Assembly (NCBI RefSeq): GCF_051020765.1
Contig: NC_134933.1
Span: forward strand, 3,941,461 to 4,005,460
DNA from: Lasioglossum baleicum
Taxonomy: Eukaryota > Arthropoda > Insecta > Hymenoptera > Halictidae
Direction: 5' to 3'
Length of the DNA stretch: 64,000 nt
The notes beneath the pieces are model-generated. The model was not told the DNA's origin. It saw nothing but the letters and a program-made list of their open reading frames with translations, and searched no databases. The position numbers and the translations under genes are program-made. Positions 10,949 through 21,112 of the stretch are shown in pieces (position 1 is the first letter of the stretch; every line of letters starts with the position of its first letter).

Positions 10949-12196
10949 ATGTCTAAGAAATCAATTCTTCAAGAGGAAGCTGACATATCTGAGGTATCGA
11001 CAGTTAAAACTGGAAGACCAAAGAAACCAGGTCCGTTCCAGCAACGACCTAAAAAGACAGGACTCCGTCCGTCTGTCGCTTCACCCTTGCCTAAGCCGGC
11101 CCCGGGTAGGCGAATTGAAGACAGCGTAAAACTAAGTACTAAGCCCAGCCCGCTACAGAACGATCCAATGAATATTGAATTTGATTGCGATGACTTTTCT
11201 GGGTACAATGAATTGCGTGCCAGACGAACATTCACTGTCACTAACGAGTCGTTCATCCCACTCGTTGACAAAGAATACGATCTGCGTGCTTCGACGGATA
11301 AACGGTTTGCAACCGTGGTGTCGAGAGCGTGTTATCGTTACGTCAATTGCATGCATTTGTACGCTAGATATGCACAAATTCGCTCGCTTCGTGGTCATTT
11401 TGACCAAGAGGAGCAAGCCCTTCTGACTTACTTGAAGGATAAAAATTATTCAACTGCACCTGTTATAGATTCATACTTAAGGTGTATTGGTGACTTCCAA
11501 GTCGATGGCAAACACCATCAACTTGAGATCCCCGTCTGGCCAAACCAGACTGGAGACTTCGGGAGAGTGGATCACAACACTCACTGGCAGTACATGGCGC
11601 TACCCGCCCCTCGCATCTTGGCACAAGCCATAGTGCAAGATCTGCGCTACACAGCAGGTGTAGATAACCAACGAGATTGGGATATAGCAGAGGAATTAAG
11701 ACCACAACCTTATGCCCCTGATCCCACTCAACCTGCAGTAGTCGTCAGACCAGGTTTGCCAACGGCGAACCAATTAGGGTGGAATAGAGCTACGCAATTA
11801 TCCACGGATCAGCGCGTTTATATCGAAGACGCAGGCATCACAATTGATGGATTCGGTGGAAGAGGAAGGTTCTGCATCAATAACCGACTAATCGAACGGG
11901 TACATGATGCTCTGAACGGTTCCGCAGCCAAGATAAAACTTGGAGGCGCAATCACCGAGCGACCCTTCGGCTCCCCATCTCAACTAATTTGGTTGAAGAG
12001 GGAGTTCGTGTTCGAACCATCCTATAATCGGATTGACCATTATATGGAATCCGAATTGCGTGGCAACTGTATGTCATCCGTTGAGAAACGAGTTGGCTCA
12101 GTTGCGCATATTTTCGGTCTTAGAGCCTCCAAAGACAACTATGTTGTCGGAGACCAAGAACGCCGACTATGGTGTTGTTACCAACCGGAGGTATGA
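10949..12196 (+). CDS. Unrecognised intronless ORF; candidate endogenous RNA-virus capsid
   Basis: The ORF has 415 codons and no transposase motif. The N-terminus (about 1-70) is basic and proline rich (RPKKPGPFQQRPKKTG), like nucleic-acid-binding arms of small capsids. The rest is a mixed globular protein with no signal peptide or membrane segment. Composition, single exon and size resemble coat proteins of partiti- or toti-like insect RNA viruses, but I recognise no specific family; this is inference. TTATTG-type microsatellite lies on both sides (10790-10875 and 12358-12396), as if one insertion split a simple repeat. Near 12160 the coding signal moves to another frame and continues for a few dozen codons past the ORF's stop, so the 3' end is probably frameshifted. 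It could instead be an unknown host or transposon gene. Confidence 0.4.
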   Translation: MSKKSILQEEADISEVSTVKTGRPKKPGPFQQRPKKTGLRPSVASPLPKPAPGRRIEDSVKLSTKPSPLQNDPMNIEFDCDDFSGYNELRARRTFTVTNESFIPLVDKEYDLRASTDKRFATVVSRACYRYVNCMHLYARYAQIRSLRGHFDQEEQALLTYLKDKNYSTAPVIDSYLRCIGDFQVDGKHHQLEIPVWPNQTGDFGRVDHNTHWQYMALPAPRILAQAIVQDLRYTAGVDNQRDWDIAEELRPQPYAPDPTQPAVVVRPGLPTANQLGWNRATQLSTDQRVYIEDAGITIDGFGGRGRFCINNRLIERVHDALNGSAAKIKLGGAITERPFGSPSQLIWLKREFVFEPSYNRIDHYMESELRGNCMSSVEKRVGSVAHIFGLRASKDNYVVGDQERRLWCCYQPEV

Positions 12197-12342
12197 TGGA
12201 AACCAGCAGGACAACGGGAGGTGGTTTTTTAGTGGCTGGAAATCCCACACTGCATACTTACCTTCAACCGGAGGTATGATGGAAACCAGCAGGACAACGG
12301 GAGGTGGTTTTTTAGTGGCTGGAAATCCCACACTGCATACTT
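12182..12342 (+). repeat. Two-copy tandem duplication, 83-bp unit
   Basis: The block caaccggaggtatgatggaa...tgcatactt occurs at 12182-12260 and again from 12265, essentially identical. It overlaps the end of the capsid-like ORF. Since 83 is not a multiple of 3, the duplication also shifts frame. Near identity indicates that it is recent compared with the insertion. Confidence 0.9.
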
Positions 12343-12351
12343 GGCACTGCG

Positions 12352-12397
12352 GACCCTGCCTTATTGTTATTGTTATTATTGTTATTATTGTTATTAT

Positions 12398-12432
<35 letters not shown>
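12352..12432 (+). repeat. Microsatellites (TTATTG)n then (GA)n
   Basis: ttattgttattgttattatt repeats at about 12358-12396 are followed by an uninterrupted (GA)n run at about 12401-12430. A matching TTATTG-rich tract lies before the capsid-like ORF at 10790-10875. Confidence 0.95.
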
Positions 12433-12434
<2 letters not shown>

Positions 12435-12876
12435 AAGAGAAAAATTCGTTTCTGTTTAATACATACGTGATATGTGTCACTTTTCATTTTAAAAAATTAC
12501 CTTCATTTACCTATAAATACTCTACTAAATAGTTAATTTTACAAATTCAGAAAAGACTGCGAGATGAAAATCAGTCATATCTACTTATTTACATAAATCT
12601 AGAAAATAGTTGTTATTGCATAACTATCTTCAATAAGAGGGTTATACAAATTCTGAATTTACATTACTCATCATTATGTCCATTTTTCATTTTACTATCA
12701 AAATATATAATAAAACATCCCAAACATTTAGCATTCTCAATATATTAAAATGATGCAAATATCGATGTACCGCTCTTCCTGCTGTGTATAACTCCCATCA
12801 TGTTATATTACGCTTGAATTTATTTCGAGTCGAGTCCTTCATGCAAGCCGTTCGTGTTCGTATCGTAGGAATCGCA
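12433..12876. other. AT-rich spacer
   Basis: Nothing gene-like is visible. The sequence is low-complexity AT-rich DNA with no long open frame and no inverted repeat that I could detect. Confidence 0.5.
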
Positions 12877-13090
12877 CGCTGGGTGCGAGCCCAGGTAAGC
12901 TCGACTCCACTGGTCGAGCCTAGTCGAGTTCTCGCACGAAACGAGCGGCTCGCACGGCACGGATAGCTCGCATCGCGCATCGGTGCAAGCTACTCGCATC
13001 GAAGCGAGCTACCCGCATCGTGCGAGCCGCTCGCTTCGTGCGAGAACTCGACTCGGCTCGACCAGTCGAGTTCGAGCTTAGCTCGGCTCG
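12877..13090. repeat. GC-rich inverted repeat of CGAG-type motifs
   Basis: The stretch actggtcgagcctagtcgag through gagcggctcgcac (about 12908-12956) recurs as its reverse complement at about 13019-13066. Many shorter GCTCGCA/TGCGAGC motifs fill the loop. The region could form a cruciform. It abuts the truncated 5' edge of the second BEL fragment. Confidence 0.7.
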
Positions 13091-13200
13091 CCTGCAGCCC
13101 TACCTCGTTCGCACTACGATCCACCGGTGCGTGCGCTGCGTGCGCGAGCGGGCGAAAGTACCCACGCAGCTCATGGGCCAGCTGCCAACCCAGCGTGTAA

Positions 13201-13365
13201 GGGTGAGCGCATACTAGAGGGTCTCGAGAAGGCCGCGGAGCTTTGCTCTCCGTCTACCTGCTAGAGATTTGTTGCCGCATGGACTCCTTGCTCCCTTCCT
13301 CCAAGGCCCCTGCCTTCTCGAAACGATCCGCGGCCTTCCCGCGACCATCTAGTATGCGCTCACCT
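13201..13365. mobile_element. PIF/Harbinger-like MITE in BEL integrase
   Basis: The 165-bp insert starts GGGTGAGCGCATACTAGA and ends with the near reverse complement TCTAGTATGCGCTCACCT. Similarity continues inward through ggccgcgga. It is flanked by TAA on both sides (13198-13200 and 13366-13368), a 3-bp duplication typical of PIF/Harbinger (TWA). Removing it restores the reading frame. Confidence 0.7.
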
Positions 13366-13400
13366 TAACGCGGTCGATCAAGACGTTTGACCATACCGGT

Positions 13401-13800
13401 GTGAAGCGTATTCAATCAATCGATTAATGGCCAGATTACGCACATTACACCTGCGATATGAAACATACGAGCCATCACCATCTAAGATACTTGACACTCC
13501 TTTGTTCAGAGTTCGCCTGGTAACAACACTTTGACACAGACATGTATATAAGACTCGGAGCGCAATAAAAAGTCATAGTCTTGGGTTTGGAATCAAACAA
13601 ATACGTTTCTTTGATACTCCCCTACTCCGTATCCACTTACGGTTCGCGATACGTTTAAATCACAGTAACCTCGGTAGTTTCGTATAGTGACATCGCTACG
13701 GCCTCTCCTGTACTCTTCGAACAAACGTGATACCGGTCAGTGATACTCCGGATCAGTTTTAAAAAATTAATTTTTCTACGTCACGGATAATTCCCGTGAT
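13401..13800 (+). mobile_element. LTR-like insertion in BEL integrase
   Basis: The host frame is broken between two copies of ATACCGG (13394-13400 and 13799-13805). The insert begins TGTGAAGCG, has a TATA box (atgtatataagactcgg, 13543) and an aataaa signal at 13565 soon after, the layout of an LTR. Depending on whether the duplication is 5 or 7 bp, the insert ends at 13800 or 13798. The expected CA end is not clear, so solo-LTR status is tentative. Confidence 0.45.
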
Positions 13801-13876
13801 ACCGGAGTCGATTACGCGGGACCACTGAGCATCCGCACCTCAGCCGGACGAGGTATTGCAACGCGAAAGGCATATA

Positions 13877-14227
13877 CAGGGTGTCCCAAAATTCGTGAAA
13901 ATCCCGAAAGGGGGTGGTTCCTGAGACCATTCTAAGAGACATTTTCCTTTGCACCAAAGTCAACTGCGGCTTTGTTTAGGAGTTATTAACGAAAAACACG
14001 GACCAATCAGAGCGCGCCCTGGGCCGCCGCGCCGTCACGATGTGATGTCACGGCGTACCGCGACACTCGCTTGCCGGCGCGGCTTGGCGCGCTCTGATTG
14101 GTCCGTGTTTTTCGTTAATAACTCCTAAACAAAGCCGCGGATAACATTTTTGCAAAGGAAAATGTCGCTTGAAATGGTCTCAGGAACCACCCCCGTTCGG
14201 GATTTTCACGAATTTTGGGACACCCTG
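13877..14227. mobile_element. 351-bp MITE with ~150-bp inverted repeats, TA target
   Basis: The ends are CAGGGTGTCCCAAAATTCG and its reverse complement. The arms match for about 150 bp, including gagttattaacgaaaaacac and gaccaatcagagcgcgcc, with a short GC-rich centre. TA duplications flank it (13875-13876, 14228-14229), fitting the Tc1/mariner group. A relative begins at 63865. Confidence 0.9.
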
Positions 14228-15336
14228 TATAGCCGTCTTCGTTTGTCTCGCAACACGAGCAATCCACCTCGAGCTTGTCGCGGACCTCACCACGGAGGCA
14301 TTTTTTCGTGCTTTCGCGCGATTCGTATCCCGTCGCGGCTTGCCGTCCACCGTGTATTCGGATAACGGCACGACATTCGTCGGTGCGGACAGGGAGCTCG
14401 CGCGCTCGTATCGCGCCGCGATTCGCGACCCCGACGCGAGAAACAGTTTAGCAGGTGACGGCGTCAGCTGGAAGTTCATTCCACCCAACGCTCCTCATTT
14501 CGGCGGACTCTGGGAAGCCGGAATAAGCTCCGTAAAATTTCATCTCCGCAGAGTAATCGGCGAGCACAAGCTCACGTTCGAGGAGTTCGCGACGCTTTTA
14601 TGTCGTGTCGAGGCGTGCCTGAATTCATGGCCGATCGCACCACTGTCCGATGCGATCGACGACTTCGACACGCTCACGCCCGGCCATTTTCTAATAGGAC
14701 ACCTGTCGCGCTGGCAGTTGATTCGCGTCCTCGGCGAACGATTCTGGAAGCGGTGGAAGGACACCTACGTCAACGCCCTGCAACAGCGGGCCCGATGGCG
14801 AACGCAAACACCGTCCATAAAAATTGGGCAACTAATTTTACTGCGAAACGCCGCGCAACCCCCATGTAAATGGGCGATGGGACGAATAATCGCGGTGCAT
14901 CCCGGGGCTGATGGACTTGCACGCGTCATGACCGTAAAAACGGCGGACTCGATATACACGCGACCCATCACCCAATTGTGCGTCTTACCGGTAAACAGCG
15001 ACGAAGCCACAGTGCGTGCCCGACGCAACCGTTATGGTTTTAAATGTTTGTCGCCGAGGACACAGCAAGAAACGCGAGCCAAATTTAAACCATGTGATGA
15101 CAAACAAAAAATCCTCGCGTTGTTTTCCTTATCGCCAGCGCGAGTCGTCGTGGTCAGAAAGACAACGAGCATCATAGCGACCACATTTAGTCGCACCTCT
15201 GTACATCCGCGAAAGTTCCAATAAACGTGCGTAGATTCGGAGTGAGTTATTTCTTCGGATCCCTACCTCCGGTGTTCCACCAAACACAAACGGCAAGCGC
15301 GAGAGTTTCGATCGCGAACAACCGGTAAATATAAAC

Positions 15337-16744
15337 ATTGTAGGTTGTAAGTGGGTCTTTAATATAAAGAGTGATGAATTCGGAAACCCATTGAAATATA
15401 AGGCGCGACTTGTTGCTCGCGGTTTTAGTCAAAAGTATTTAGTTGATTACAATGAAACATTTACACCTGTTGCCAGAATAGCAAGTTTCAGATTTGTAAT
15501 AGCTTTTGCAAACCAGTTTGATTTAATGATACATCATATGGATGTAAAGACGGCATTTTTAAATGGTACGTTAAAGGAGCAAATTTATATGAAAGTTCCT
15601 GAAGGAGTCGTCAGTAAAAGTAATCAAGTTTGCAAATTAAATAAAGCTATATATGGTTTAAAACAGGCAGCGAGATGTTGGTTCGAAATGTTCGAAAAAT
15701 GTCTTGTAGAAAAGGGTTTTCGAAGCTCTTCGGTTGATCGCTGTATTTATCTATTAGATAAAGGAAATATATATGAAAATATATACATATGTGGTATTAT
15801 ATGTTGACGATCTTGTGATTGCTACTGCGAATAAGGAAACAATGACAAACTTTAAAAGGTATTTGATGGATCAGTTTTGCATGACAGATTAGGTGATTAG
15901 ACTTTTCTTGGGGATAAAAATTGAGAGGAGTCACGGTAAAATCACGTTAGATCAAAATGCATACATAAAAACAGTGTTAGAGAAATTCAATATGACTGCC
16001 TGTAAACCTGTTAGTACACCTCTTCCGAGCAAATTAAACTATTTAGCGTTAAATTCAGATGAAAAATACGAGGCCCCGTGTAGAAATTTAATTGGTAGCC
16101 TAATGTACATAATGGTATGTACACGACCTGACTTGAGTGTTGCAATAAACATTTTAAGCAGATATACCAATAAAGAGAATAGGGAGCTTTGGCAAAATCT
16201 GAAGCGGGTGCTGAGATACCTGAAAGGTTCAAGTGACCTCATGTTGACCTATGTAAAAGGTAATTACGTGAAAATAATAAGTGGTTTTGCTGATTCGGAT
16301 TGGGGAGGTCAAGATGAAAATGATCCAAGAAGTACATCAGGGTACTTGTTTAAATTATTTGAGCGATGCTTAATATGCTGGTCGACTCGGCGACAAGCAT
16401 CGGTAGCAACTTCATCTACCGAAGCAGAATATATGGCACTATTCGAGGCCGTAAGAGAAGCATTGTGGTTGAAATCCTTAGCAATTAGCATAAATATAAA
16501 TATTTCAGAGCCGGTTATTATTTATGAGGACAATAATGGCTGCATAAGTATAGCGCAAAACCCAAGCAATCACAAGAGATCAAAACATATCAATATCAAG
16601 TATCACTTCTCTAGAGAACAGATAGAAAAGAATCAGATTAAACTTGAATTTGTCTGTACAGAGAACCAGGTTGCCGACGTACTTACGAAACCATTGCCTG
16701 CAGTGAAATTCTTGGAGTTCAGGACAAGGATGAGACTACAATAA
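15337..16744 (+). pseudogene. Ty1/copia pol fragment (RT and RNase H), decayed
   Basis: The fragment begins at GCKWVFNIKSDEFGNP in RT and covers KARLVARGFSQ, MDVKTAFLNGTLKEQIYMK, YGLKQAARCW, VDDL, SRYTNKENRELW and RNase H (ADSDWGGQDENDPRSTSGY, STEAEYMALFEAVREALWL, LTKPLP). A short duplication near 15785-15795 shifts frame just before the VDDL motif, and a stop at 15892 follows MTD. Gag, protease and integrase are missing; the left edge joins BEL-derived sequence directly. Confidence 0.9.
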
Positions 16745-16988
16745 ATCTTAAGCAATAAGATATTTTGATTAAGTTAGTCTAATCGTAAGGACACTTAACG
16801 GTCTGATTAGGTTTTACTGGGTTTCCCTAATCCGCGCAACAAATGTTGGACCATATGTATTTCCCAGGGAAAGCAAGGAAGGACAGTCATTTATTATTTT
16901 TGTTTTAGTGGTAATAGATATTGTGATTGTATTTGATGTTAAACGTGAAATAGAATTTAAATGCAACCGATTCATTTTTGAGGGGGCG

Positions 16989-17315
16989 TGTTGGATTGTT
17001 GGTAACACTCCGGCAGTCCAAATGCAAAAACGAATTTAGTTTCGTGTGAGAATCACTGGCTTTAACAGTAACCAGATGTCAGCGGACCCATGGGCCTGTG
17101 ATTTCTCTGCATACCTAACCGCCTGGGAAAAAGACAGAACGCAGGCCTGGTCCTTTATTTTAAGTGGACAAGGGACTTTTCCACGTTGCCTTTTTCGCCT
17201 CTCCTCACTTCGAGTATAGCTTTCAACGCGATACGACGTCCTTCCAAGCTCGGTTAAATAAAAGTGTTTTAACAGTATACGCTGTTTTCGTTTAATCCAT
17301 AACCCATTTCCAATA
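16989..17315 (+). repeat. 3' LTR of the decayed copia
   Basis: A polypurine tract (tttttgagggggcg) at 16975-16988 is followed by TGTTGGATTGTTGGTAACA, and the segment ends TTTCCAATA, a near-inverted match to its start. A TATA-like ttaaataaaagtg lies near 17255. Position after the RNase H and the tract support the call; the 5' LTR is missing. Confidence 0.6.
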
Positions 17316-17322
17316 GTTTGAC

Positions 17323-17541
17323 CATTGGGAGGAAGTTACTGCTACTTGGGATCCGATCCGACTTTATCGAAATCACGGCTGGGCCGAGATATCAATTCCA
17401 TACGGTCTTCTCTTGCCGAGTCTACTTCGCGCTGGGGTTGAGAAGGAAGGGTTCACCAACTTCGCCGAAATCTGTCTCCTGAGAGATTTGATATCGGGTT
17501 CATCGAGAACTTCCTTCTTGGGTGGGCTTGACACATCCTAG
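17323..17541 (+). other. Short open frame without ATG, coding-like fragment
   Basis: An open frame of 72 codons has protein-like composition (WDPIRLYRNHGWAEISIPYG) and ends at a TAG at 17539. It has no ATG and I do not recognise a family. It follows the copia LTR directly and may be a remnant of another element. The stretch 17542-17920 shows nothing else. Confidence 0.25.
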
Positions 17542-17922
17542 AAAGTATAGCTGATTGTTTGGATGTGACCATCATCCTCGGTTCTGGTCGGTGTTCAGCA
17601 ATTAGCTCCGTCCACCCGGCCTTTCCCTTAAAGGTTTCTTAATTCCGTTTGCGTTTCTTGATTCCATTTTTTACTTGGGTCCATGCCCAGTTTCCACAGT
17701 GGTACCATTTGTTCGCTGACCACCCCCTTTTTCCTTACTCTATCCCCCAAACAGGGGAGATAGAGCAGCGACGGGTACCCTTATGAGGCGGGATGGCCAA
17801 CTTGGGCTTCCAACAGTTCACCGATTCCCTGGATAAAGGGGAAATGGTTGCCATTGGTTGCCCTATGACCCCGACAGTAGGTACCGAGCCCGTAGCAGGA
17901 GAAAAACCACCTTGGAAATTTA

Positions 17923-17997
17923 TGCCACACCCGGGAATCGAACCCTGGCCTTCCTGCTACGAATCAGACACTCTACCACCTGAGCCACTGACCCGCC
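17923..17997 (-). repeat. tRNA-derived SINE head (pol III A and B boxes)
   Basis: On the minus strand the segment begins GGCGGGTCAGTGGCTCAGG. It contains an A-box-like TGGCTCAGGTGG and a perfect B box, GGTTCGATTCC, 75 bp in total. The acceptor ends pair poorly and no CCA-competent cloverleaf forms, so this is a tRNA-derived pol III promoter and not a working tRNA. The SINE body probably runs leftward to about 17700. Confidence 0.55.
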
Positions 17998-18358
17998 ATT
18001 CAGCTACTAGCAGCATCGTGGAGTGCGTTGACCCATTTCTTTTTGTTCTTAAAAGACAAAAGTGCCGCGAGTGAAACCCCAGTGTCCCCTCGCGAGTGCG
18101 TTCCCGTTTCCGCTATGGACACCGAAGTGACTAGCGAAGCCTCGGAAGACCTCTGAGTGAACTAGTAGTTGATAAGAAAAAACAATTTGTTAGTTATACG
18201 AGAAAGCCAAGGATTAACGATGAGGAAAAATAATTTCTCTTACGACAAATTATTTTTCTTCCGTGGGAGGGAGGTGTTACGTCCGATGACGTATTGCGTA
18301 GTTATAAGACTATATAATCGTGTATTATTATATATGTATATATACTGCTAGCAATAAG

Positions 18359-19628
18359 GGTAATTGTGCATAAAGGGTCCCACCTCACCGATTTTGATAA
18401 AATTTAAATATGTTGTAAAACTCAACATTCTGAACAACTTTTTCCTATACATGTAAGCGCCGCTCAGCCTTAGTTTTTGAGAGATTTGCGAAAAACTGCA
18501 GCTACTACTACATTTAATTTTGCCTATACGTGCACGCCCGTGCTGTGCATATGCTTCAGCATGATGCGACCGCTCGTCAACTGTTTCTACAGATATATCA
18601 CTACGATCGTCGGACGATCCGATATACCGCGTGAACTTTTTAAATCATATGATGATGAAGAATGAGTACATATTATATTACGACGACACCACACACACCC
18701 ACCCAGTGCTTAACACGCACCCACTGTTTCTAAATTATACTCTAGATTCTTACGTATTTTCACGTGCTACGTATTTTCCGTATTTTCACGTACGAATATG
18801 ATATTGAAAATTTTCACAAATGTTAATTTCTGAACGGAAACCTTCTTTTTAGAAACATTGGGTGCGTGTTAAGCACTGGGTGGGTGTGTGTGGTGTTGTC
18901 GGTTCTCATCTCCACAATGTCTTTACAAACACAAAATAAACAGATGCAAGTACTTTTCTATATAATTACCCTGTGATGATACATACCCACCCAATGCTTA
19001 ACACGCACCCAATGTTTCTAAAAAGAAGGTTTCCGTTAAGAAATTAACATTTGTGAAAATTTTCAATATCATATTCGTAATCAGCACGTGAAAATACGTA
19101 AGAATCTGGAGTATAATTTAGAAACAGTGGGTGCGTGTTAAGCACTGGGTGGGTGTATGTGGTGTCGTCGTAATATGGTATGGACATGATATTTGGTCCC
19201 CTCAGGGTTTCAAATTCATTTACCAATCCTCTCCTTTTTCCACTCTCACCATCGCCTTTTCAGCGGGACCTACTGTTTATGGTGGGTTCCGAACCACGTG
19301 TCGTCGTAATATAATATGTACTCATTCTTCATCATCATATGATTTAAAAAGTTCACGCGGTATATCGGATCGTCCGACGATCGTAGTGATATATCTGTAG
19401 AAACAGTTGGCGAGCGGTCGCATCATGCTGAAGCATACGCACAGCACGGGCGTGCACGTATAGGCAAAATTAAATGTAGTAGTAGCTGCAGTTTTTCGCA
19501 AATCTCTCAAAAACTAAGGCTGAGCGGCGCTTACATGTATAGGAAAAAGTTGTTCAGAATCTTCACCCTGACAACATATTAAAAAATCATCGAAATCGGT
19601 GAGGTGGGACCTTTTATGCACAATTACC
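18359..19628. mobile_element. 1.27-kb foldback element with nested palindromes
   Basis: The ends GGTAATTGTGCATAAA...GGTCCCACCTCACCG and their reverse complement define arms of about 320 bp. A peptide frame starting MRDLRKTAATTTF appears on both strands only because the arms are inverted copies. Between the arms, the module cacccacccagtgcttaac...gtttctaaa occurs four times in alternating orientation (18693, 18850, 18987, 19118), so it is a palindrome within a palindrome. No transposase is present. Confidence 0.8.
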
Positions 19629-20430
19629 ATACGTTTCTGTGAACTAAACTAAACTGAGCAAACTGAACTTAACTAAGTTCACAAAAAGCGAGCTAATAAA
19701 AAAGTGTTAAAAACGCAAAGCGACGTGATGACGGGACGGTCCTTGCTTCGCTGCGTCCAGCTATATCGTACAGTTGTACGGTAGCACCGAAGCAAGCGAC
19801 GGTTGATAAAACAAGCGACGATCGATGAAACAATCGAATGCTGGAGAAGAACGCGCCGCGCCGCGCCGCACAGTGGTCTAAAACGCGAAATTTAGTGACG
19901 TTTTGCCCAAAAACCAACTGTATCATATAGATATCTGTTGAGTGTTTATTGTTTTCTAAATATCCATCAACCTCGAAAATGAAAATATTAATAAAATTTA
20001 ATAAAAACCATTAGTGTAACAAACAGTTAAAGTTGGAAGTTTTGAAGATAGCCTTTCTCATGGAAAAAATTGCTTTTCTTTTTTAAGATGCCCTGACGAT
20101 CCTTTTTAATATTTTCCTTCCAATTTTTTTTTAAATGAAAGGTTTATCCTTAAGCTGTAAATTACTATTTGTCAATTGAAAATTAGTATTTGTAATGCAT
20201 TAAAAATGTTACGCTAAATGTAATGAAGAAAATTTACAAAATTATCAAGACTTCGCAAGGAATATCTTTCGAGTCATAAGAGGTCATAGAATTTGACAAA
20301 ATGGAGTATTTTCAGCATTCTTTCCTCTATGTAGTCGTGCAAAAATCATTTCCTAGATCGTCCTATATCAAAAGTTATTATTGTTTAAAGCCGTCCGTGC
20401 AGCTGTGCGTAACGGTTCTCGCATCCATCG

Positions 20431-20459
20431 CACAGTGCGGTACCCTGTGGACAAAAATC
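20431..20459 (+). promoter_or_regulatory. Transib C 5' end: RSS-like heptamer, 13-bp spacer, nonamer
   Basis: CACAGTG at 20431-20437 is followed by 13 bp and then ACAAAAATC at 20451-20459. The layout resembles a recombination signal with a 12-bp spacer (heptamer CACAGTG, nonamer ACAAAAACC). It is probably the transposase binding site. Confidence 0.75.
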
Positions 20460-21112
20460 TAAAAATTCATTGTCTAATATCCACTGGATTCTATGTTGAA
20501 TCTATGTCTTAACATCTAAATTATCATGTTTATTAATAGAAAATTCAAATAATGTGTAGGGGTTTAGTTACAAGCGTTTCTTTCTTAAGAAAATGCTGTA
20601 TCAAGCAGTTCATTGATCAAAACGTAATTTACTTTCATGGTACATATCAGGAAAAAGAATTTGATGAAATATGTCCTATGGGATATGATAGCTTAAAGTA
20701 CAGCTAATGTGACTGAAATTTCAAATTTGTAAATCTCTTATATGCATTATAGTAGTAAATAATACAGTAGAAATAGGTTTCCTCACCTTTAGATAGAGAT
20801 ATTTCAAGCAGGGTTCAAAACATCCTGTACTTTTTGCTTTTTCGTAATTAGTAGACATTGTACTTCAATTTCCCACAAGTTTTTCCTGCTACAAACTGCT
20901 ACACTTAAAATTATTTAACGTTAACCCTCGGCGAATGCGACATCCGGCACCATGTGTCTAATCTAATTATCCAATAAAATCATCAGTCGGTAAATCAGGA
21001 ACGCGTATGTAAAAATTAGTATTTAACAAAATTAATAGAGGGTCAATAGCAGCCATAGCTGGCTTTTGTTTTAGGCTGTTTATTGTTTTAAATGGTTTAT
21101 CACAAATTAAGA

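Larger units (their letters stand above)
13108..15224 (+). pseudogene. BEL/Pao integrase fragment split by three insertions
   Basis: Coding pieces are 13108-13200 (zinc-binding IHRCVRC), 13366-13400, 13801-13876 (VDYAGPLSIR) and 14228-15224 (SDNGTTFVG, then WEAGISSVKFHLRR with the catalytic E, ending RPITQLCVLPV near 14996). They are in register once the inserts at 13201-13365, 13401-13800 and 13877-14227 are ignored. Compared with the BEL copy at 1-3066, about 16 residues are missing after GHFLIG near 14700. RT and RNase H are absent on the left. The reading-through tail after 14996 is probably LTR rather than protein. Confidence 0.85.

Noticed and set aside
17923..17997. Functional tRNA gene
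   Set aside because: B box is good but the acceptor stem does not pair; treated as a SINE head.
18477..19510. Matching 62-residue ORFs on opposite strands (MRDLRKTAATTTF...)
   Set aside because: They are the two arms of an inverted repeat; the frame is open by chance and duplicated by the palindrome.
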